A DNA stretch of 64,000 nucleotides from an uncultured Eubacteriales bacterium (GTDB lineage Bacteria; Bacillota; Clostridia; Oscillospirales; Acutalibacteraceae). The notes beneath the pieces are model-generated. The model made no database searches and had not been told where the DNA came from. It worked only from the letters and a program-made list of their open reading frames with translations. Shown piece by piece: positions 52,896-61,732 of this stretch; position 1 is the first letter of the stretch; every line of letters starts with the position of its first letter. Made by a program: the position numbers and the translations under genes. Location: contig CAKTDF010000002.1 in assembly GCA_934541115.1 (NCBI GenBank), forward strand, positions 1-64,000, in the 5' to 3' direction.

Positions 52896-53333
52896 ATGTC
52901 AGAAAAATCAGCAGGTGCTATTCTCAGTGCAACAATTGAAAAAATACGTGATCTTGTTGATACGAGTACGATTATCGGTGAGCCGATTTACGCCGAGGGC
53001 GGCATTACGATTATTCCCGTTTCAAAGGTCACTTACGGTTTTGCTTCAGGCGGAGCCGACTTCCCTTCAAAAAACAGCAAAGAGCTTTTCGGTGGTGGCG
53101 GCGGAGCCGGTGTAACGATTACTCCGGTTGCATTCCTTGTTGTCAATGACGGTGAAGTGACCCTCAAGCATATTACAGCCTATGACAATGCTGCAGAGAG
53201 AGTGGTCAACCTTGTTCCCGAAATGTTTGATAAGGTTACCGGCCTCGTTAATAAGGCAAAGAAAGACGCAGACAAAAAAGCTGCCGCAGAGGCTGCGGTC
53301 GAAGCGGCAATCGATGCACCCGTCAGCGAATAA
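52896..53333 (+). CDS. GerW/YtfJ-family sporulation protein
   Basis: A 145-residue member of the YtfJ family, needed for spore germination with some nutrients in B. subtilis as I recall. The core GEPIYAEGGITIIPVSKVTYGFASGGAD and the GGGGGAGVTITPVAFLVV block are characteristic. The C-terminal 30 residues are Ala/Lys-rich. Its presence suggests a spore-forming ancestry, although the organism may not sporulate. AAAGGATG precedes the ATG. Confidence 0.9.
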   Translation: MSEKSAGAILSATIEKIRDLVDTSTIIGEPIYAEGGITIIPVSKVTYGFASGGADFPSKNSKELFGGGGGAGVTITPVAFLVVNDGEVTLKHITAYDNAAERVVNLVPEMFDKVTGLVNKAKKDADKKAAAEAAVEAAIDAPVSE

Positions 53334-53354
53334 TATAATTTTATACTTTTTCAA

Positions 53355-53390
53355 CAACCGCCTGCATAACATAAAAATGGCAGGTGGTTG
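53355..53390 (+). promoter_or_regulatory. Hairpin that includes the ribosome site of the D,D-carboxypeptidase gene
   Basis: CAACCGCCTGC at 53355-53365 pairs with GCAGGTGGTTG at 53380-53390 (one G-U). The right arm contains AGGTGG, the ribosome site for the gene starting at 53396, so the folded form would hide it. No T-tract suited to termination follows. Confidence 0.55.
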
Positions 53391-53395
53391 CTTTG

Positions 53396-54532
53396 TTGAT
53401 TAAAAAAATTTTTTCGTTTGCAATATCTTTTACAGTTCTTTGCGTGTTCGCTGCGTTTTCCTGTTCTGCGTTTTCAATAAGTGCGCAAAGTGCGGTTGTG
53501 CTTGACGCAAGAAACAATGAGGTTCTTTTTGAAAGTAGTGCTTATGAAAAGCGCTCAATGGCAAGCACAACGAAAATCATGACGGCAATTTTGGCTGTTG
53601 AATCCGGCAGACTTGAAGAAAATGTTGACATCACTGCCGTGATGACAAAAGCCGAGGGCACTTCGATCGGACTAAAACCCGGATATAAACTGAAGCTGTT
53701 TGATTTGGTTTATGGAATGATGCTCGAGTCCGGTAATGATGCGGCAAATGCTGTTGCTCTTTACCTCGCAGATAGCTTTGGTTCATTTGCCTCAATGATG
53801 AATCAAAAAGCGGCTGAAATCGGTATGAGCAGCACTAATTTTGTCACTCCCTCCGGACTTGACGATGAAGACCATTATTCAACTGCATATGACATGGCGC
53901 TGCTTGCCTCGTATTGCATTAAAAATCCGATTTTCCGTTCGGTATGCTCAGACAAGAACTATGTTGCTGAGCTCGTTAGCCCAGTTTCCACGCGGCTCTA
54001 TTTTTCCAATCATAACCGACTGCTTTCTTCGGTTAAAGGAGTTTTCGGTGTAAAAACCGGGTTTACTAAAAAAAGCGGTCGCTGCCTCGTCAGTGCAATT
54101 GAAAAGGGCGGAGCTGTTTTGGTCGCAGTCACGCTTAAAGCCCCCGATGATTGGAACGACCACAAAAAACTGTTTTCACTTTGCCTCGGTCAGTATGAAA
54201 CTGTTGAGGAAGATGTATCTTTTCCTCATGAAGTAACGGTTGAAAGCGGATTGAAAGAAAAAATTTCGGTATCACCGGACAGAGACAAAGTGGAACTCGC
54301 AGTAAAAAAGGGCGAAAAAGTTGAAACGTGTATCAAATTTCCGCCTTTTGTTTATGCTCCTGTTAAAAAAGGCGATATCATAGGAAAAATCGATTACATG
54401 ATAAAAGGCAATGTTGTTGACTCAATATATCTTTCTGCGGCTGAAGATGTTTTTTGCGTCAACGAAACCTATGCTCCCAAAAAGAGCTTTATAAAAAGAC
54501 TGACAGAATGGTTTAAAAGCTTTTTTGTCTGA
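53396..54532 (+). CDS. dacB: D-alanyl-D-alanine carboxypeptidase (DacB-like)
   Basis: A 378-residue exported S11 penicillin-binding protein. A signal peptide (about 1-30) is followed by STTK (Ser57, Lys60), SGN (second motif) and KTGFTKKSGR. The C-terminal region ends in KRLTEWFKSFF, an amphipathic membrane anchor. In Firmicutes DacB trims spore cortex peptidoglycan; position after the ytfJ-like gene supports this. TTG at 53396 is 8 bases after AGGTGG; GTG at 53384 would overlap the site. A hairpin covers the ribosome site. Confidence 0.88.
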   Translation: MIKKIFSFAISFTVLCVFAAFSCSAFSISAQSAVVLDARNNEVLFESSAYEKRSMASTTKIMTAILAVESGRLEENVDITAVMTKAEGTSIGLKPGYKLKLFDLVYGMMLESGNDAANAVALYLADSFGSFASMMNQKAAEIGMSSTNFVTPSGLDDEDHYSTAYDMALLASYCIKNPIFRSVCSDKNYVAELVSPVSTRLYFSNHNRLLSSVKGVFGVKTGFTKKSGRCLVSAIEKGGAVLVAVTLKAPDDWNDHKKLFSLCLGQYETVEEDVSFPHEVTVESGLKEKISVSPDRDKVELAVKKGEKVETCIKFPPFVYAPVKKGDIIGKIDYMIKGNVVDSIYLSAAEDVFCVNETYAPKKSFIKRLTEWFKSFFV

Positions 54533-54540
54533 GACCAAGG

Positions 54541-55296
54541 ATGTGTTACCTTTTGGCTATTGAAAAAATCAGACTCCAAAAATTTCTATCCGAATGTGGC
54601 GTTGCTTCAAGAAGAAAAAGTGAACAGCTTATAGAAAGCGGATTTGTTAAAGTCAACGGAAAAACAGCAACAATCGGAGATAAAATCGACCCTAAGCACG
54701 ATACCGTAACAGTTCACGGAAAAAAAGTCATAAAACAGAAAAAGTGTGTTTATCTCATGCTCAACAAGCCGCGCGGCTTTATCACAACAATGAGCGATGA
54801 AATGGATAGAAAGTGTGTCGCTTCCCTTGTGAGCGATGCTCCGGTACGTGTTTACCCGGTTGGCAGGCTTGACAGAGAATCGGAGGGTATGCTGCTGTTC
54901 ACCAATGACGGTGAATTTGCGAATGCTCTGACTCATCCTTCAAAGCATGTTTCAAAAACATATAGGGTCACTGTGCGTCCGCCGGTTTCAGAAGAACAGC
55001 TGACGGCGATTGCTACAGGAATAGTGATTGATGACAGGAAGACGGCACCTGCCGAGGTGCGCATTGTTTTGCAGGAGGAAAACAGGGTAGTGCTTGAAAT
55101 TATCCTGTATGAGGGTCGCAACCGTCAAATAAGAAAGATGTGTGAAGAAATCGGACTTGAGGTTGCCAGACTTCGCAGAATTGCCGTCGGGTCGGTCAAG
55201 CTTGGCATGCTTAAACTCGGTTCTTGGCGTGAACTCACTGAGGAAGAAGTTCGCAAGCTTATGCTCGCCGCCGGTATGGAGGTCAAAAAGAAGTGA
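54541..55296 (+). CDS. Ribosomal pseudouridine synthase (RsuA/RluB family)
   Basis: A 251-residue enzyme with an N-terminal S4 RNA-binding domain (RLQKFLSECGVASRRKSEQLI) and the catalytic domain carrying YPVGRLDRESEGMLLF, whose Asp is the nucleophile. RluB-type members modify 23S rRNA near position 2605. Its order after the scpB-dacB block is common in Firmicutes. The start is uncertain: ATG at 54541 is directly after AAGG, and TTG at 54553 is another candidate. Overlaps the next gene by 4 bases. Confidence 0.92.
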   Translation: MCYLLAIEKIRLQKFLSECGVASRRKSEQLIESGFVKVNGKTATIGDKIDPKHDTVTVHGKKVIKQKKCVYLMLNKPRGFITTMSDEMDRKCVASLVSDAPVRVYPVGRLDRESEGMLLFTNDGEFANALTHPSKHVSKTYRVTVRPPVSEEQLTAIATGIVIDDRKTAPAEVRIVLQEENRVVLEIILYEGRNRQIRKMCEEIGLEVARLRRIAVGSVKLGMLKLGSWRELTEEEVRKLMLAAGMEVKKK

Positions 55297-55637
55297 TATT
55301 TTTCAAACCAACGAAAATTTCGACAGACAGCTGCACGGCGTTGTTTGAGGCTTTTCAAGGTGCGGACAAGTTCGGTGAGTGTAAACTGCTTATTTCCGGG
55401 AATGTCGGTGATGTTTATGCTCTTGATTATGACTCAACTCAACCGGAAATCGGTGAAGGGCTTTTGAAAAGTGCTTATAATTACGCTGCAAATCATGGCG
55501 CCTACATCGGAACTCTTTCTGCAAAGGATGATGGTAAAGCGCACACTTATCTCAATTTTGATGTGAAAGACGGTTTGCTCTGCAATGATATTCCATCGCT
55601 TCTTGCCGGTCATTGCGGCTGTGGGAAAGATATTTGA
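55293..55637 (+). CDS. Conserved-looking protein of unknown function (114 aa)
   Basis: I do not recognise this protein. It starts with GTG (GTGA overlap with the preceding stop) and has 114 residues without signal peptide or membrane helix. The middle is rich in Asp, Gly and aromatic residues (YALDYDSTQPEIGEGL), and it ends in HCGCGKDI with two cysteines that could bind metal. It is the last gene of the 38.5-55.6 kb run and is directly followed by a consensus promoter. Its coding status is supported by the overlap and by the lack of competing frames. Confidence 0.65.
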   Translation: MIFFKPTKISTDSCTALFEAFQGADKFGECKLLISGNVGDVYALDYDSTQPEIGEGLLKSAYNYAANHGAYIGTLSAKDDGKAHTYLNFDVKDGLLCNDIPSLLAGHCGCGKDI

Positions 55638-55662
55638 CAAATGCGTTGAAACGATATATAAT
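55634..55662 (+). promoter_or_regulatory. Consensus sigma-A promoter for the yicC-rlmN run
   Basis: TTGACA at 55634-55639 and TATAAT at 55657-55662 with 17 bases between, a perfect match to consensus. It overlaps the stop codon of the preceding gene. The yicC start is 88 bases downstream. Confidence 0.85.
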
Positions 55663-55750
55663 AATCGGAATTGAAGTTACATTGAGGTCGGTTTTATATC
55701 CTCTTATGAAGTTTTAAAAGGATACAATACGAAGAGAGGCTTGAGAAAAT

Positions 55751-56629
55751 ATGATTAAAAGTATGACCGGTTTCGGGCGTGCTCAGGATGTTATTGACAG
55801 CATGAGCATAGCCGTTGAAATCAAAAGCGTTAATCACAGATATTTTGAGTTTAGCTCAAAGACGCCAAGAACCTACGGCTTTCTTGATGAAAAGCTCAAA
55901 AGTCGTATTCAGTCTTCCGTTGCACGGGGCAAAATTGAATGCTTTGTTTCAATTGAAGACCTTGAGGACGACAATTGTACTGTATCCGTTAATCATTCCC
56001 TTGCCGGCGGATACATCGCAGCGCTTAAGGAACTGTCTGAAAAATACGAACTTGAAAACGATGTTACCGTGACTTCGCTTGCGAAGTATTATGATATATT
56101 CTCGGTTCATAAAAATGAAGCCGACGAGGAAAGAGTATGGAACGCTGTTTGTGCTGTAACAGACAAAGCACTTGAATCGTTTGTCGGAATGCGCGAAAAA
56201 GAGGGTGCAAAGCTCAGAGATGACGTGCTCTCTCGTTGCGATACGATTCTTGAAAATGTTGCATATATTGAGGAACGTTCTCCTCAGACGGTTGCCGAGT
56301 ACAATGCCAAACTGCTCGAAAGAATGAAAACTGTTCTTGAGGATATTCACGTTGATGAACAGCGTCTGCTGACAGAGGCTGCCGTTTTTGCGGACAAGGT
56401 TGCTGTTGCCGAAGAGACTGTCAGACTTTGCAGTCATATTGACCAAATGCGTGAATTCATGAATGCCGATACGGCAATCGGAAGAAAAGCGGATTTTCTC
56501 ATTCAAGAGATTAACCGCGAGGCGAATACGATTGGTTCAAAAGCCCAAGATGTTGCAATAGCCAAGAGGGTTATTGATATTAAGGCGGAAGTTGAAAAGA
56601 TAAGGGAACAAATTCAGAATATCGAATAA
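55751..56629 (+). CDS. YicC-family endoribonuclease
   Basis: A 292-residue YicC/YloC-type protein, a family shown in recent work to be endoribonucleases. The N-terminal [11 protein letters not shown] and the SVNHRYF-like block, and the C-terminal [24 protein letters not shown] block, are family hallmarks. It precedes remA and gmk as in most Firmicutes. A GAGAGG site lies 15 bases before the ATG. Confidence 0.93.
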   Translation: MIKSMTGFGRAQDVIDSMSIAVEIKSVNHRYFEFSSKTPRTYGFLDEKLKSRIQSSVARGKIECFVSIEDLEDDNCTVSVNHSLAGGYIAALKELSEKYELENDVTVTSLAKYYDIFSVHKNEADEERVWNAVCAVTDKALESFVGMREKEGAKLRDDVLSRCDTILENVAYIEERSPQTVAEYNAKLLERMKTVLEDIHVDEQRLLTEAAVFADKVAVAEETVRLCSHIDQMREFMNADTAIGRKADFLIQEINREANTIGSKAQDVAIAKRVIDIKAEVEKIREQIQNIE

Positions 56630-56645
56630 CCAAAGGGGAATTTTA

Positions 56646-56918
56646 ATGAGGCTCATAAATATTGGTTTCGGCAACATGATAAATGCCGCACGTCTCATAG
56701 CCGTTGTAAGTCCTGATTCAGCTCCCATAAAAAGAATCGTTCAGGAATCCAAGGAACGCGGAACCTTGATTGATGCAACGCAGGGCAGGAGAACGCGCGC
56801 CGTACTTATGATGGACAGCGACCACGTTGTTCTTTCATATCTTCAAACCGAAACAGTTGCAGCACGTTTGAACGGCGAGATAAACGAGCCTTTTACGGAG
56901 GAAAGTGAAAATGAATAG
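56646..56918 (+). CDS. remA: Extracellular matrix regulator RemA-family protein
   Basis: A 90-residue DUF370 protein. The sequence [30 protein letters not shown] is nearly universal in the family, and [18 protein letters not shown] is the second conserved block. RemA is a DNA-binding activator of biofilm matrix genes in B. subtilis; in clostridia its role is unknown. The 3' end overlaps gmk by 8 bases. Confidence 0.93.
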   Translation: MRLINIGFGNMINAARLIAVVSPDSAPIKRIVQESKERGTLIDATQGRRTRAVLMMDSDHVVLSYLQTETVAARLNGEINEPFTEESENE

Positions 56919-57471
56919 AGGTTTGCTCGTTGTTCTTTCCGGACCTTCCGGAAGCGGAAAGGACACAGTATTAAAATCCGTACTTAACAGGCTTGACGGC
57001 AGTGCTTTTTTGTCGGTTTCGATGACTACCCGCAAGATGCGTGAGGGAGAAAAAGAGGGCGTTGATTATTTCTTTGTTTCAAAAGAGCAGTTTCAAAAAA
57101 ACATCGATGATGATTTGATGCTTGAATATGCAAAGTATGGCTCAAACTATTACGGAACACCTATTGGACCGGTCAAGCAGGTTCTCGGGCAAGGCAAAAC
57201 GGTATTTTTAAATATTGAGGTTCAAGGCGGCGCCAATATACGCAGACTTATGCCGGAGGCGGTTCAGATTTTTATTGCACCGCCATCAATCGAAGAACTT
57301 GAAAGGCGGCTCAGAAATCGCGGCACAGAGGACGAGGACGGCGTTTTGCAGCGTATGAAAATTGCCGAGGACGAAATGAAAAGAGCCGGTGAATATGATT
57401 ATATTGTCGTCAATGATGTTCTTGAGGACGCTGTTGACGAGGTTATTAAAATAGTAAAAAAATCAAAATAA
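56911..57471 (+). CDS. gmk: Guanylate kinase
   Basis: A 186-residue kinase phosphorylating GMP to GDP with ATP. The P-loop is GPSGSGKDT, the GMP-binding segment [19 protein letters not shown], and RNRGTEDE is the lid region. Linked conceptually to the IMP dehydrogenase at 10563. ATG at 56911 lies 9 bases after GGAGG; GTG at 56905 is too close. Confidence 0.96.
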   Translation: MNRGLLVVLSGPSGSGKDTVLKSVLNRLDGSAFLSVSMTTRKMREGEKEGVDYFFVSKEQFQKNIDDDLMLEYAKYGSNYYGTPIGPVKQVLGQGKTVFLNIEVQGGANIRRLMPEAVQIFIAPPSIEELERRLRNRGTEDEDGVLQRMKIAEDEMKRAGEYDYIVVNDVLEDAVDEVIKIVKKSK

Positions 57472-57488
57472 ACTGTGAGGTAGATATT

Positions 57489-57698
57489 ATGCTTAATCCT
57501 GATCTCAGAGAACTTCTCAAAGACAGCACAAGCCGTTATTCGCTTGTTACGGCTGTAGCAAAACGTGCAAGAACCATTACAGAAGACCCTGTTCTCGCCG
57601 AAAAATGCGGAACAGAAAAGCCCGTTACCTATGCGCTCGAAGAATTTCTTGACGGCAAATTTTCAATTAAGGAGCCGGAGGAAATCAGAGGCATCTGA
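57489..57698 (+). CDS. rpoZ: DNA-directed RNA polymerase omega subunit
   Basis: A 69-residue omega subunit. RYSLVTAVAKRARTI is the conserved beta-prime-binding helix and KPVTYALEEFLDGK the second block. Position after gmk is standard. GTGAGGT stands before the ATG. Confidence 0.93.
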   Translation: MLNPDLRELLKDSTSRYSLVTAVAKRARTITEDPVLAEKCGTEKPVTYALEEFLDGKFSIKEPEEIRGI

Positions 57699-57731
57699 TT
57701 ACGGCAATAACTGAAAAAGGATGTGAATGAT

Positions 57732-60185
57732 ATGGAACAGGTTATCGCCGGTATCGCCGTTGAGAATGTTTCATATCATTTTGATATTTTATACGGCTAT
57801 ATTGTTCCTAAAGAGCTTCAGCAGAAAGCTAAGGTCGGTTCAAGGGTGATTGTCGGTTTTTCAAAAGGCAATTCAAAACGTCAAGGGATAATTTTCAGTT
57901 TTGAGAGAGCAGAAAAAGGCAAAAGATACAAGAAAATCCTTGATGTTATCGATGACGAGCCCCTTATGACATCTGAAATGATCGAGCTTGCGGTGTATCT
58001 GAAAGACAGAACTTTCTGCACATATTTTGAAGCGGCAAAAGTTCAGCTCCCCGCCGGTTTCGGATATAAACTCAATGTTACTTATGTCGCACTCGAACGT
58101 GATACGTCGAAGATAAATTTGTCGCCCGATGAGCAGACAGTATATGACTATATGCTTGATAAGGTCTGTTATCAGTCAAAACGGAAAATTCTTTCTGATT
58201 GCGGTCTGTCCGAAAACTGCGGTGTACTTGAAAAGTTGATTTCAAAGGGTTTGGTTGAAAAAAACACAGATGCCTCAAAACAAATCGGTGAGCTGTCTGT
58301 TAAAACTGCAGTGCTCACAAAAAAAGCCGAGGAACCGGGAGCATCTTCTCAACTTACAAAAAAGCAAGCGGGCGTTTTGTCTGTGCTTCATGATGTCGGC
58401 TCGGCACAAGTTAAGGAGCTTTGCGCCATTACCGGCGTTTCCGCCGCAGTTGTCAAAGCACTTGAAAAGAAAGAGCTTCTCAGCATCATTGACAGCACTG
58501 CTTATCGCATACCAAAAACTGCCCACATTGATGTTAATGCTGCCCGTGATATTTGTTTGACCGAAATGCAAAACAAGGCATATGCAGAACTTCTTGAAAA
58601 ATACAGGAACGGCGGCGGTGTTTCGCTTTTATACGGCGTGACCGGCAGCGGAAAGACATCTGTCTTTCTTAAATTGATTGATAACGTCGTTTATGACGGT
58701 AAAAATGTTATTGTCATGGTTCCGGAGATATCGCTCACACCGCAAATGATGGCACTTTTTAAGGGACGATACGGTGAACGCGTTGCAATTTTCCATTCAG
58801 CGCTTTCTATGGGCGAGCGCAAGGACGAGTATCGCAGAGTTATGAAAGGCTTGGCTCAAATTGTTGTCGGAACTCGTTCCGCTGTATTCGCCCCATTTGA
58901 GAATATCGGGCTTATCGTCATTGATGAAGAGCAGGAGCACACATATAAGTCTGAATCCTCGCCGAGATATCACGCGCGAGACATTGCAAAGTTCAGGGCA
59001 AAATGGCACAAGGCACTGCTGCTGCTTTCTTCTGCAACGCCAAGCATTGAGAGCTATTCGCTTGCTAAAAAAGGCATATATTCGCTTGAAACTCTTACTG
59101 AACGATATGGCGACGCCGTCCTTCCGGATGTGTCTGTTATAGACATGAAAGAAGACAGAAAACGCGGGAACAAGCATTATATCAGTATTGAACTTATTGA
59201 AAGGCTGCGCCGTAACCTTGATGACAAACGTCAGTCAATTCTGCTGATCAACAGGCGTGGTTACAATACTTTTGTTGCCTGCGACAGTTGCGGCACCGTG
59301 ATGACTTGCCCGTTCTGCAGTATTTCGCTGACATTTCATATGGTCAATAAAAAATTGATGTGTCATTACTGCGGCTACACAACAGAGTTCAAAACGCGGT
59401 GCGAAAGCTGCGGAAAAGAAAATGTTCGATATGCCGGATATGGTACTCAGCGCATTGAAGAGGAGCTTAGATTGTTGCTTCCCGAAGCAAGGGTGCTCAG
59501 AATGGATACTGATTCAAATTCCGGTAGATATTCTTTTGAAAAAAATCTGACCGACTTTGGAAACAATAAATATGACATAATGCTCGGCACGCAAATGGTT
59601 GCAAAGGGGCTTAACTTTGAAAATGTTACGCTTGTCGGTGTAATAAATGCGGATCAGCAGCTTAATAATGATGATTTTCGCAGTGAGGAACTGACGTTCG
59701 ATCTTCTGACACAGGTTGTCGGTCGCGCCGGACGCGGCAGACACAAGGGTGAAGCTGTTATTCAGACATTGACCCCGGAAAACAGCGTTATTCAATTAGC
59801 AAAAGATCAAGATTATCCCTCTTTCTTTAAAAATGAAATAGCAATCAGAAAAATGATGACATATCCGCCGTTTTGTGATATTTGCTGCGTATATACCATC
59901 AGCGAAAACGAGGCAAAGGCTCTGTCTGCGGCAAGGATGTTTTTTAATGAATTTACTGATATTGTTAATGAAAACAGAAAAGAACTCAAGGTAATTGTTC
60001 TCCCCGTTATGCCGCCACGAGTTTCAAAAGTGAACAACAAATATAGATATAGGATAATAATTAAATGTAGAAACAACGCGGCATTTCGCAGCGTGATTTC
60101 AAAGTTGCTCGTAAAGTTCGGAGCGAGCAGTGCCTTTTCGGATGTTACAGTTTTTGCGGATATGAATCCGCAGACGCTTGTTTGA
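57732..60185 (+). CDS. priA: Primosomal protein N' (replication restart helicase PriA)
   Basis: An 817-residue helicase that reloads the replisome at stalled forks. The N-terminal 3' DNA-binding domain is followed by a winged-helix part (with AQVKELCAITGVSAAVV near 230), helicase motif I GVTGSGKT, DEEQE, and the zinc module CDSCGTVMTCPFC with CHYCGY and CESCGKE. ATG at 57732 is favoured over GTG at 57723, which is directly on the ribosome site. Long but within family range. Confidence 0.95.
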   Translation: MEQVIAGIAVENVSYHFDILYGYIVPKELQQKAKVGSRVIVGFSKGNSKRQGIIFSFERAEKGKRYKKILDVIDDEPLMTSEMIELAVYLKDRTFCTYFEAAKVQLPAGFGYKLNVTYVALERDTSKINLSPDEQTVYDYMLDKVCYQSKRKILSDCGLSENCGVLEKLISKGLVEKNTDASKQIGELSVKTAVLTKKAEEPGASSQLTKKQAGVLSVLHDVGSAQVKELCAITGVSAAVVKALEKKELLSIIDSTAYRIPKTAHIDVNAARDICLTEMQNKAYAELLEKYRNGGGVSLLYGVTGSGKTSVFLKLIDNVVYDGKNVIVMVPEISLTPQMMALFKGRYGERVAIFHSALSMGERKDEYRRVMKGLAQIVVGTRSAVFAPFENIGLIVIDEEQEHTYKSESSPRYHARDIAKFRAKWHKALLLLSSATPSIESYSLAKKGIYSLETLTERYGDAVLPDVSVIDMKEDRKRGNKHYISIELIERLRRNLDDKRQSILLINRRGYNTFVACDSCGTVMTCPFCSISLTFHMVNKKLMCHYCGYTTEFKTRCESCGKENVRYAGYGTQRIEEELRLLLPEARVLRMDTDSNSGRYSFEKNLTDFGNNKYDIMLGTQMVAKGLNFENVTLVGVINADQQLNNDDFRSEELTFDLLTQVVGRAGRGRHKGEAVIQTLTPENSVIQLAKDQDYPSFFKNEIAIRKMMTYPPFCDICCVYTISENEAKALSAARMFFNEFTDIVNENRKELKVIVLPVMPPRVSKVNNKYRYRIIIKCRNNAAFRSVISKLLVKFGASSAFSDVTVFADMNPQTLV

Positions 60186-60220
60186 GGAAACACCGGTTGA
60201 CTGCTAAGGCGTTTCCTCAA
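60182..60220 (+). other. Inverted repeat after priA
   Basis: TTGAGGAAAC at 60182-60191, which includes the priA stop, pairs perfectly with GTTTCCTCAA at 60211-60220 over a 19-base loop. AAAG follows on the plus strand, so it is not a clear terminator; it may define the mRNA end or attenuate between priA and def. The remaining bases to def hold no further structure I can support. Confidence 0.5.
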
Positions 60221-60294
60221 AAAGTATTAAGTATTGAACACTGACCGCCACATCGTGTTCAATGAAAAAACGGTGGCAGGAGGCTGTTAAAGTT

Positions 60295-60777
60295 ATGGCT
60301 ATCAGAAATATAGTTACCATCAAAGACCCGGTTTTGAGAAAAATAAGCAGAAAGGTCGAAAAATTTGACGAGAAGCTTTGGATGCTTCTTGACGATATGA
60401 AAGATACTCTTAAAAAAGCTGACGGGGTCGGTCTTGCGGCAGTGCAGGTAGGCATTCTCAGAAGAGTTGTTATCGTAGACGTTGGCGACGGGGAACCGCT
60501 TGAACTCATCAACCCGGAAATTGTTGAAACCGATGGCGAACAAGAGGGTCAGGAAGGTTGTCTTTCACTTCCGGAGCAATGGGGAATTGTTTGCAGACCG
60601 AACTTTGTTAAGGTGCGCGCCCAGAACAGAAACGGACGTTGGCGTTTTTATGAGGGCGAAGGTCTTAAGGCGCGTTGTTTTTGTCATGAGATTGACCATC
60701 TTGACGGTATAGTGTTCACGGACAGAGTAAAAAAGATGCTCACCGAGGAAGATATTCGGCACATGAATAATAATTGA
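60295..60777 (+). CDS. def: Peptide deformylase
   Basis: A 160-residue metalloenzyme that removes the N-formyl group of new proteins. The three motifs are GVGLAAVQVG (44-53), EGCLSLPE (Cys89 metal ligand) and HEIDHLDG (His131, His135). fmt, which adds the formyl group, follows 10 bases downstream. ATG at 60295 lies 11 bases after GGAGG; the earlier reading has no family match. Confidence 0.96.
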   Translation: MAIRNIVTIKDPVLRKISRKVEKFDEKLWMLLDDMKDTLKKADGVGLAAVQVGILRRVVIVDVGDGEPLELINPEIVETDGEQEGQEGCLSLPEQWGIVCRPNFVKVRAQNRNGRWRFYEGEGLKARCFCHEIDHLDGIVFTDRVKKMLTEEDIRHMNNN

Positions 60778-60787
60778 GGTGTTATAA

Positions 60788-61720
60788 ATGCGTATAGTTT
60801 TTATGGGTACTCCGGATTTTTCGGTTGAATGCCTTAAAGCCCTTGTCAATTCAAATCATGAAGTTGTCGGCGTTTTTTGTCAGCCGGATAAACCGGTTGG
60901 TAGAAAACAGGAGCTTAAAATGCCCGATGTTAAGATTGAAGCGCTCAAGCATAATCTGCCTGTTTTTCAGCCGACGACGCTAAAAAACGGAAAAGGTGTT
61001 GAACTTCTGGAGCAACTTGCGCCTGATTTAATAATTGTGGTCGCCTACGGCAGAATTCTTCCACCGGACTTCTTAAATTACCCAAAATATGGCTGCATTA
61101 ACATACACGCTTCGATTTTACCAAAATACCGCGGTGCATCTCCGATTCATCACAGTGTTCTCAACGGAGACGCAGAAACAGGTGTAACTTCAATGCAGAT
61201 GGACGAAGGTGTTGACACCGGTGATATTCTTCTAATCAAAAAAATACCGATCGGCATAAATGATACAACGCTCGAAATGTTTGAAAAGCTTTCTGTTCTT
61301 GGTGCTGAGGTTCTTATGGAAACGATAGACCTTCTTGAAAAAGGTGAACTTAAACCTGTCAAGCAAAATAACGCCGAGGCAACTCATGCGGGTCTTCTTT
61401 CAAAAGAAGAGGGCGAGATTGATTGGAATCAGAGTGCTCTTTCCGTACACAATAAAATCCGAGGTCTTTACAATTGGCCCGGAGCATATACAAAATTGGG
61501 CGGAAAAATTTTAAAGCTGCATAAAGCAGTTTTGAGCGATGAAAAGGGAAACAATAATCCCGGTGAGGTTGTTGGTGCTCATGATAAAATTGTTGTTTCC
61601 TGTGGAGATGGGCATTGCGTTGAACTCCTTGAGCTCCAGCTTGAGGGAAAAAAGCGAATGGATTCAGTTTCTTTTTTGAACGGACGTCAAATAGCTGTTG
61701 GAACTGTCTTAGGAAAATAA
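60788..61720 (+). CDS. fmt: Methionyl-tRNA formyltransferase
   Basis: A 310-residue enzyme that formylates initiator Met-tRNA using 10-formyl-THF. MRIVFMGTPDFSV and the folate/catalytic block GCINIHASILPKYRGASPIHHSVLNG are diagnostic. A C-terminal OB-like domain follows. GAGGTG lies before the ATG. Tied to the one-carbon pool that metF also uses. Confidence 0.96.
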   Translation: MRIVFMGTPDFSVECLKALVNSNHEVVGVFCQPDKPVGRKQELKMPDVKIEALKHNLPVFQPTTLKNGKGVELLEQLAPDLIIVVAYGRILPPDFLNYPKYGCINIHASILPKYRGASPIHHSVLNGDAETGVTSMQMDEGVDTGDILLIKKIPIGINDTTLEMFEKLSVLGAEVLMETIDLLEKGELKPVKQNNAEATHAGLLSKEEGEIDWNQSALSVHNKIRGLYNWPGAYTKLGGKILKLHKAVLSDEKGNNNPGEVVGAHDKIVVSCGDGHCVELLELQLEGKKRMDSVSFLNGRQIAVGTVLGK

Positions 61721-61732
61721 AGGAGGTATATC

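Noticed and set aside
54541..54553. Certainty about the start of the pseudouridine synthase gene
   Set aside because: ATG at 54541 and TTG at 54553 are both possible; the family S4 domain begins after both, so I kept the longer form without claiming it.
55949..56506. 185-codon open frame on the minus strand
   Set aside because: Antisense to the YicC-family gene, without ribosome site or family match.
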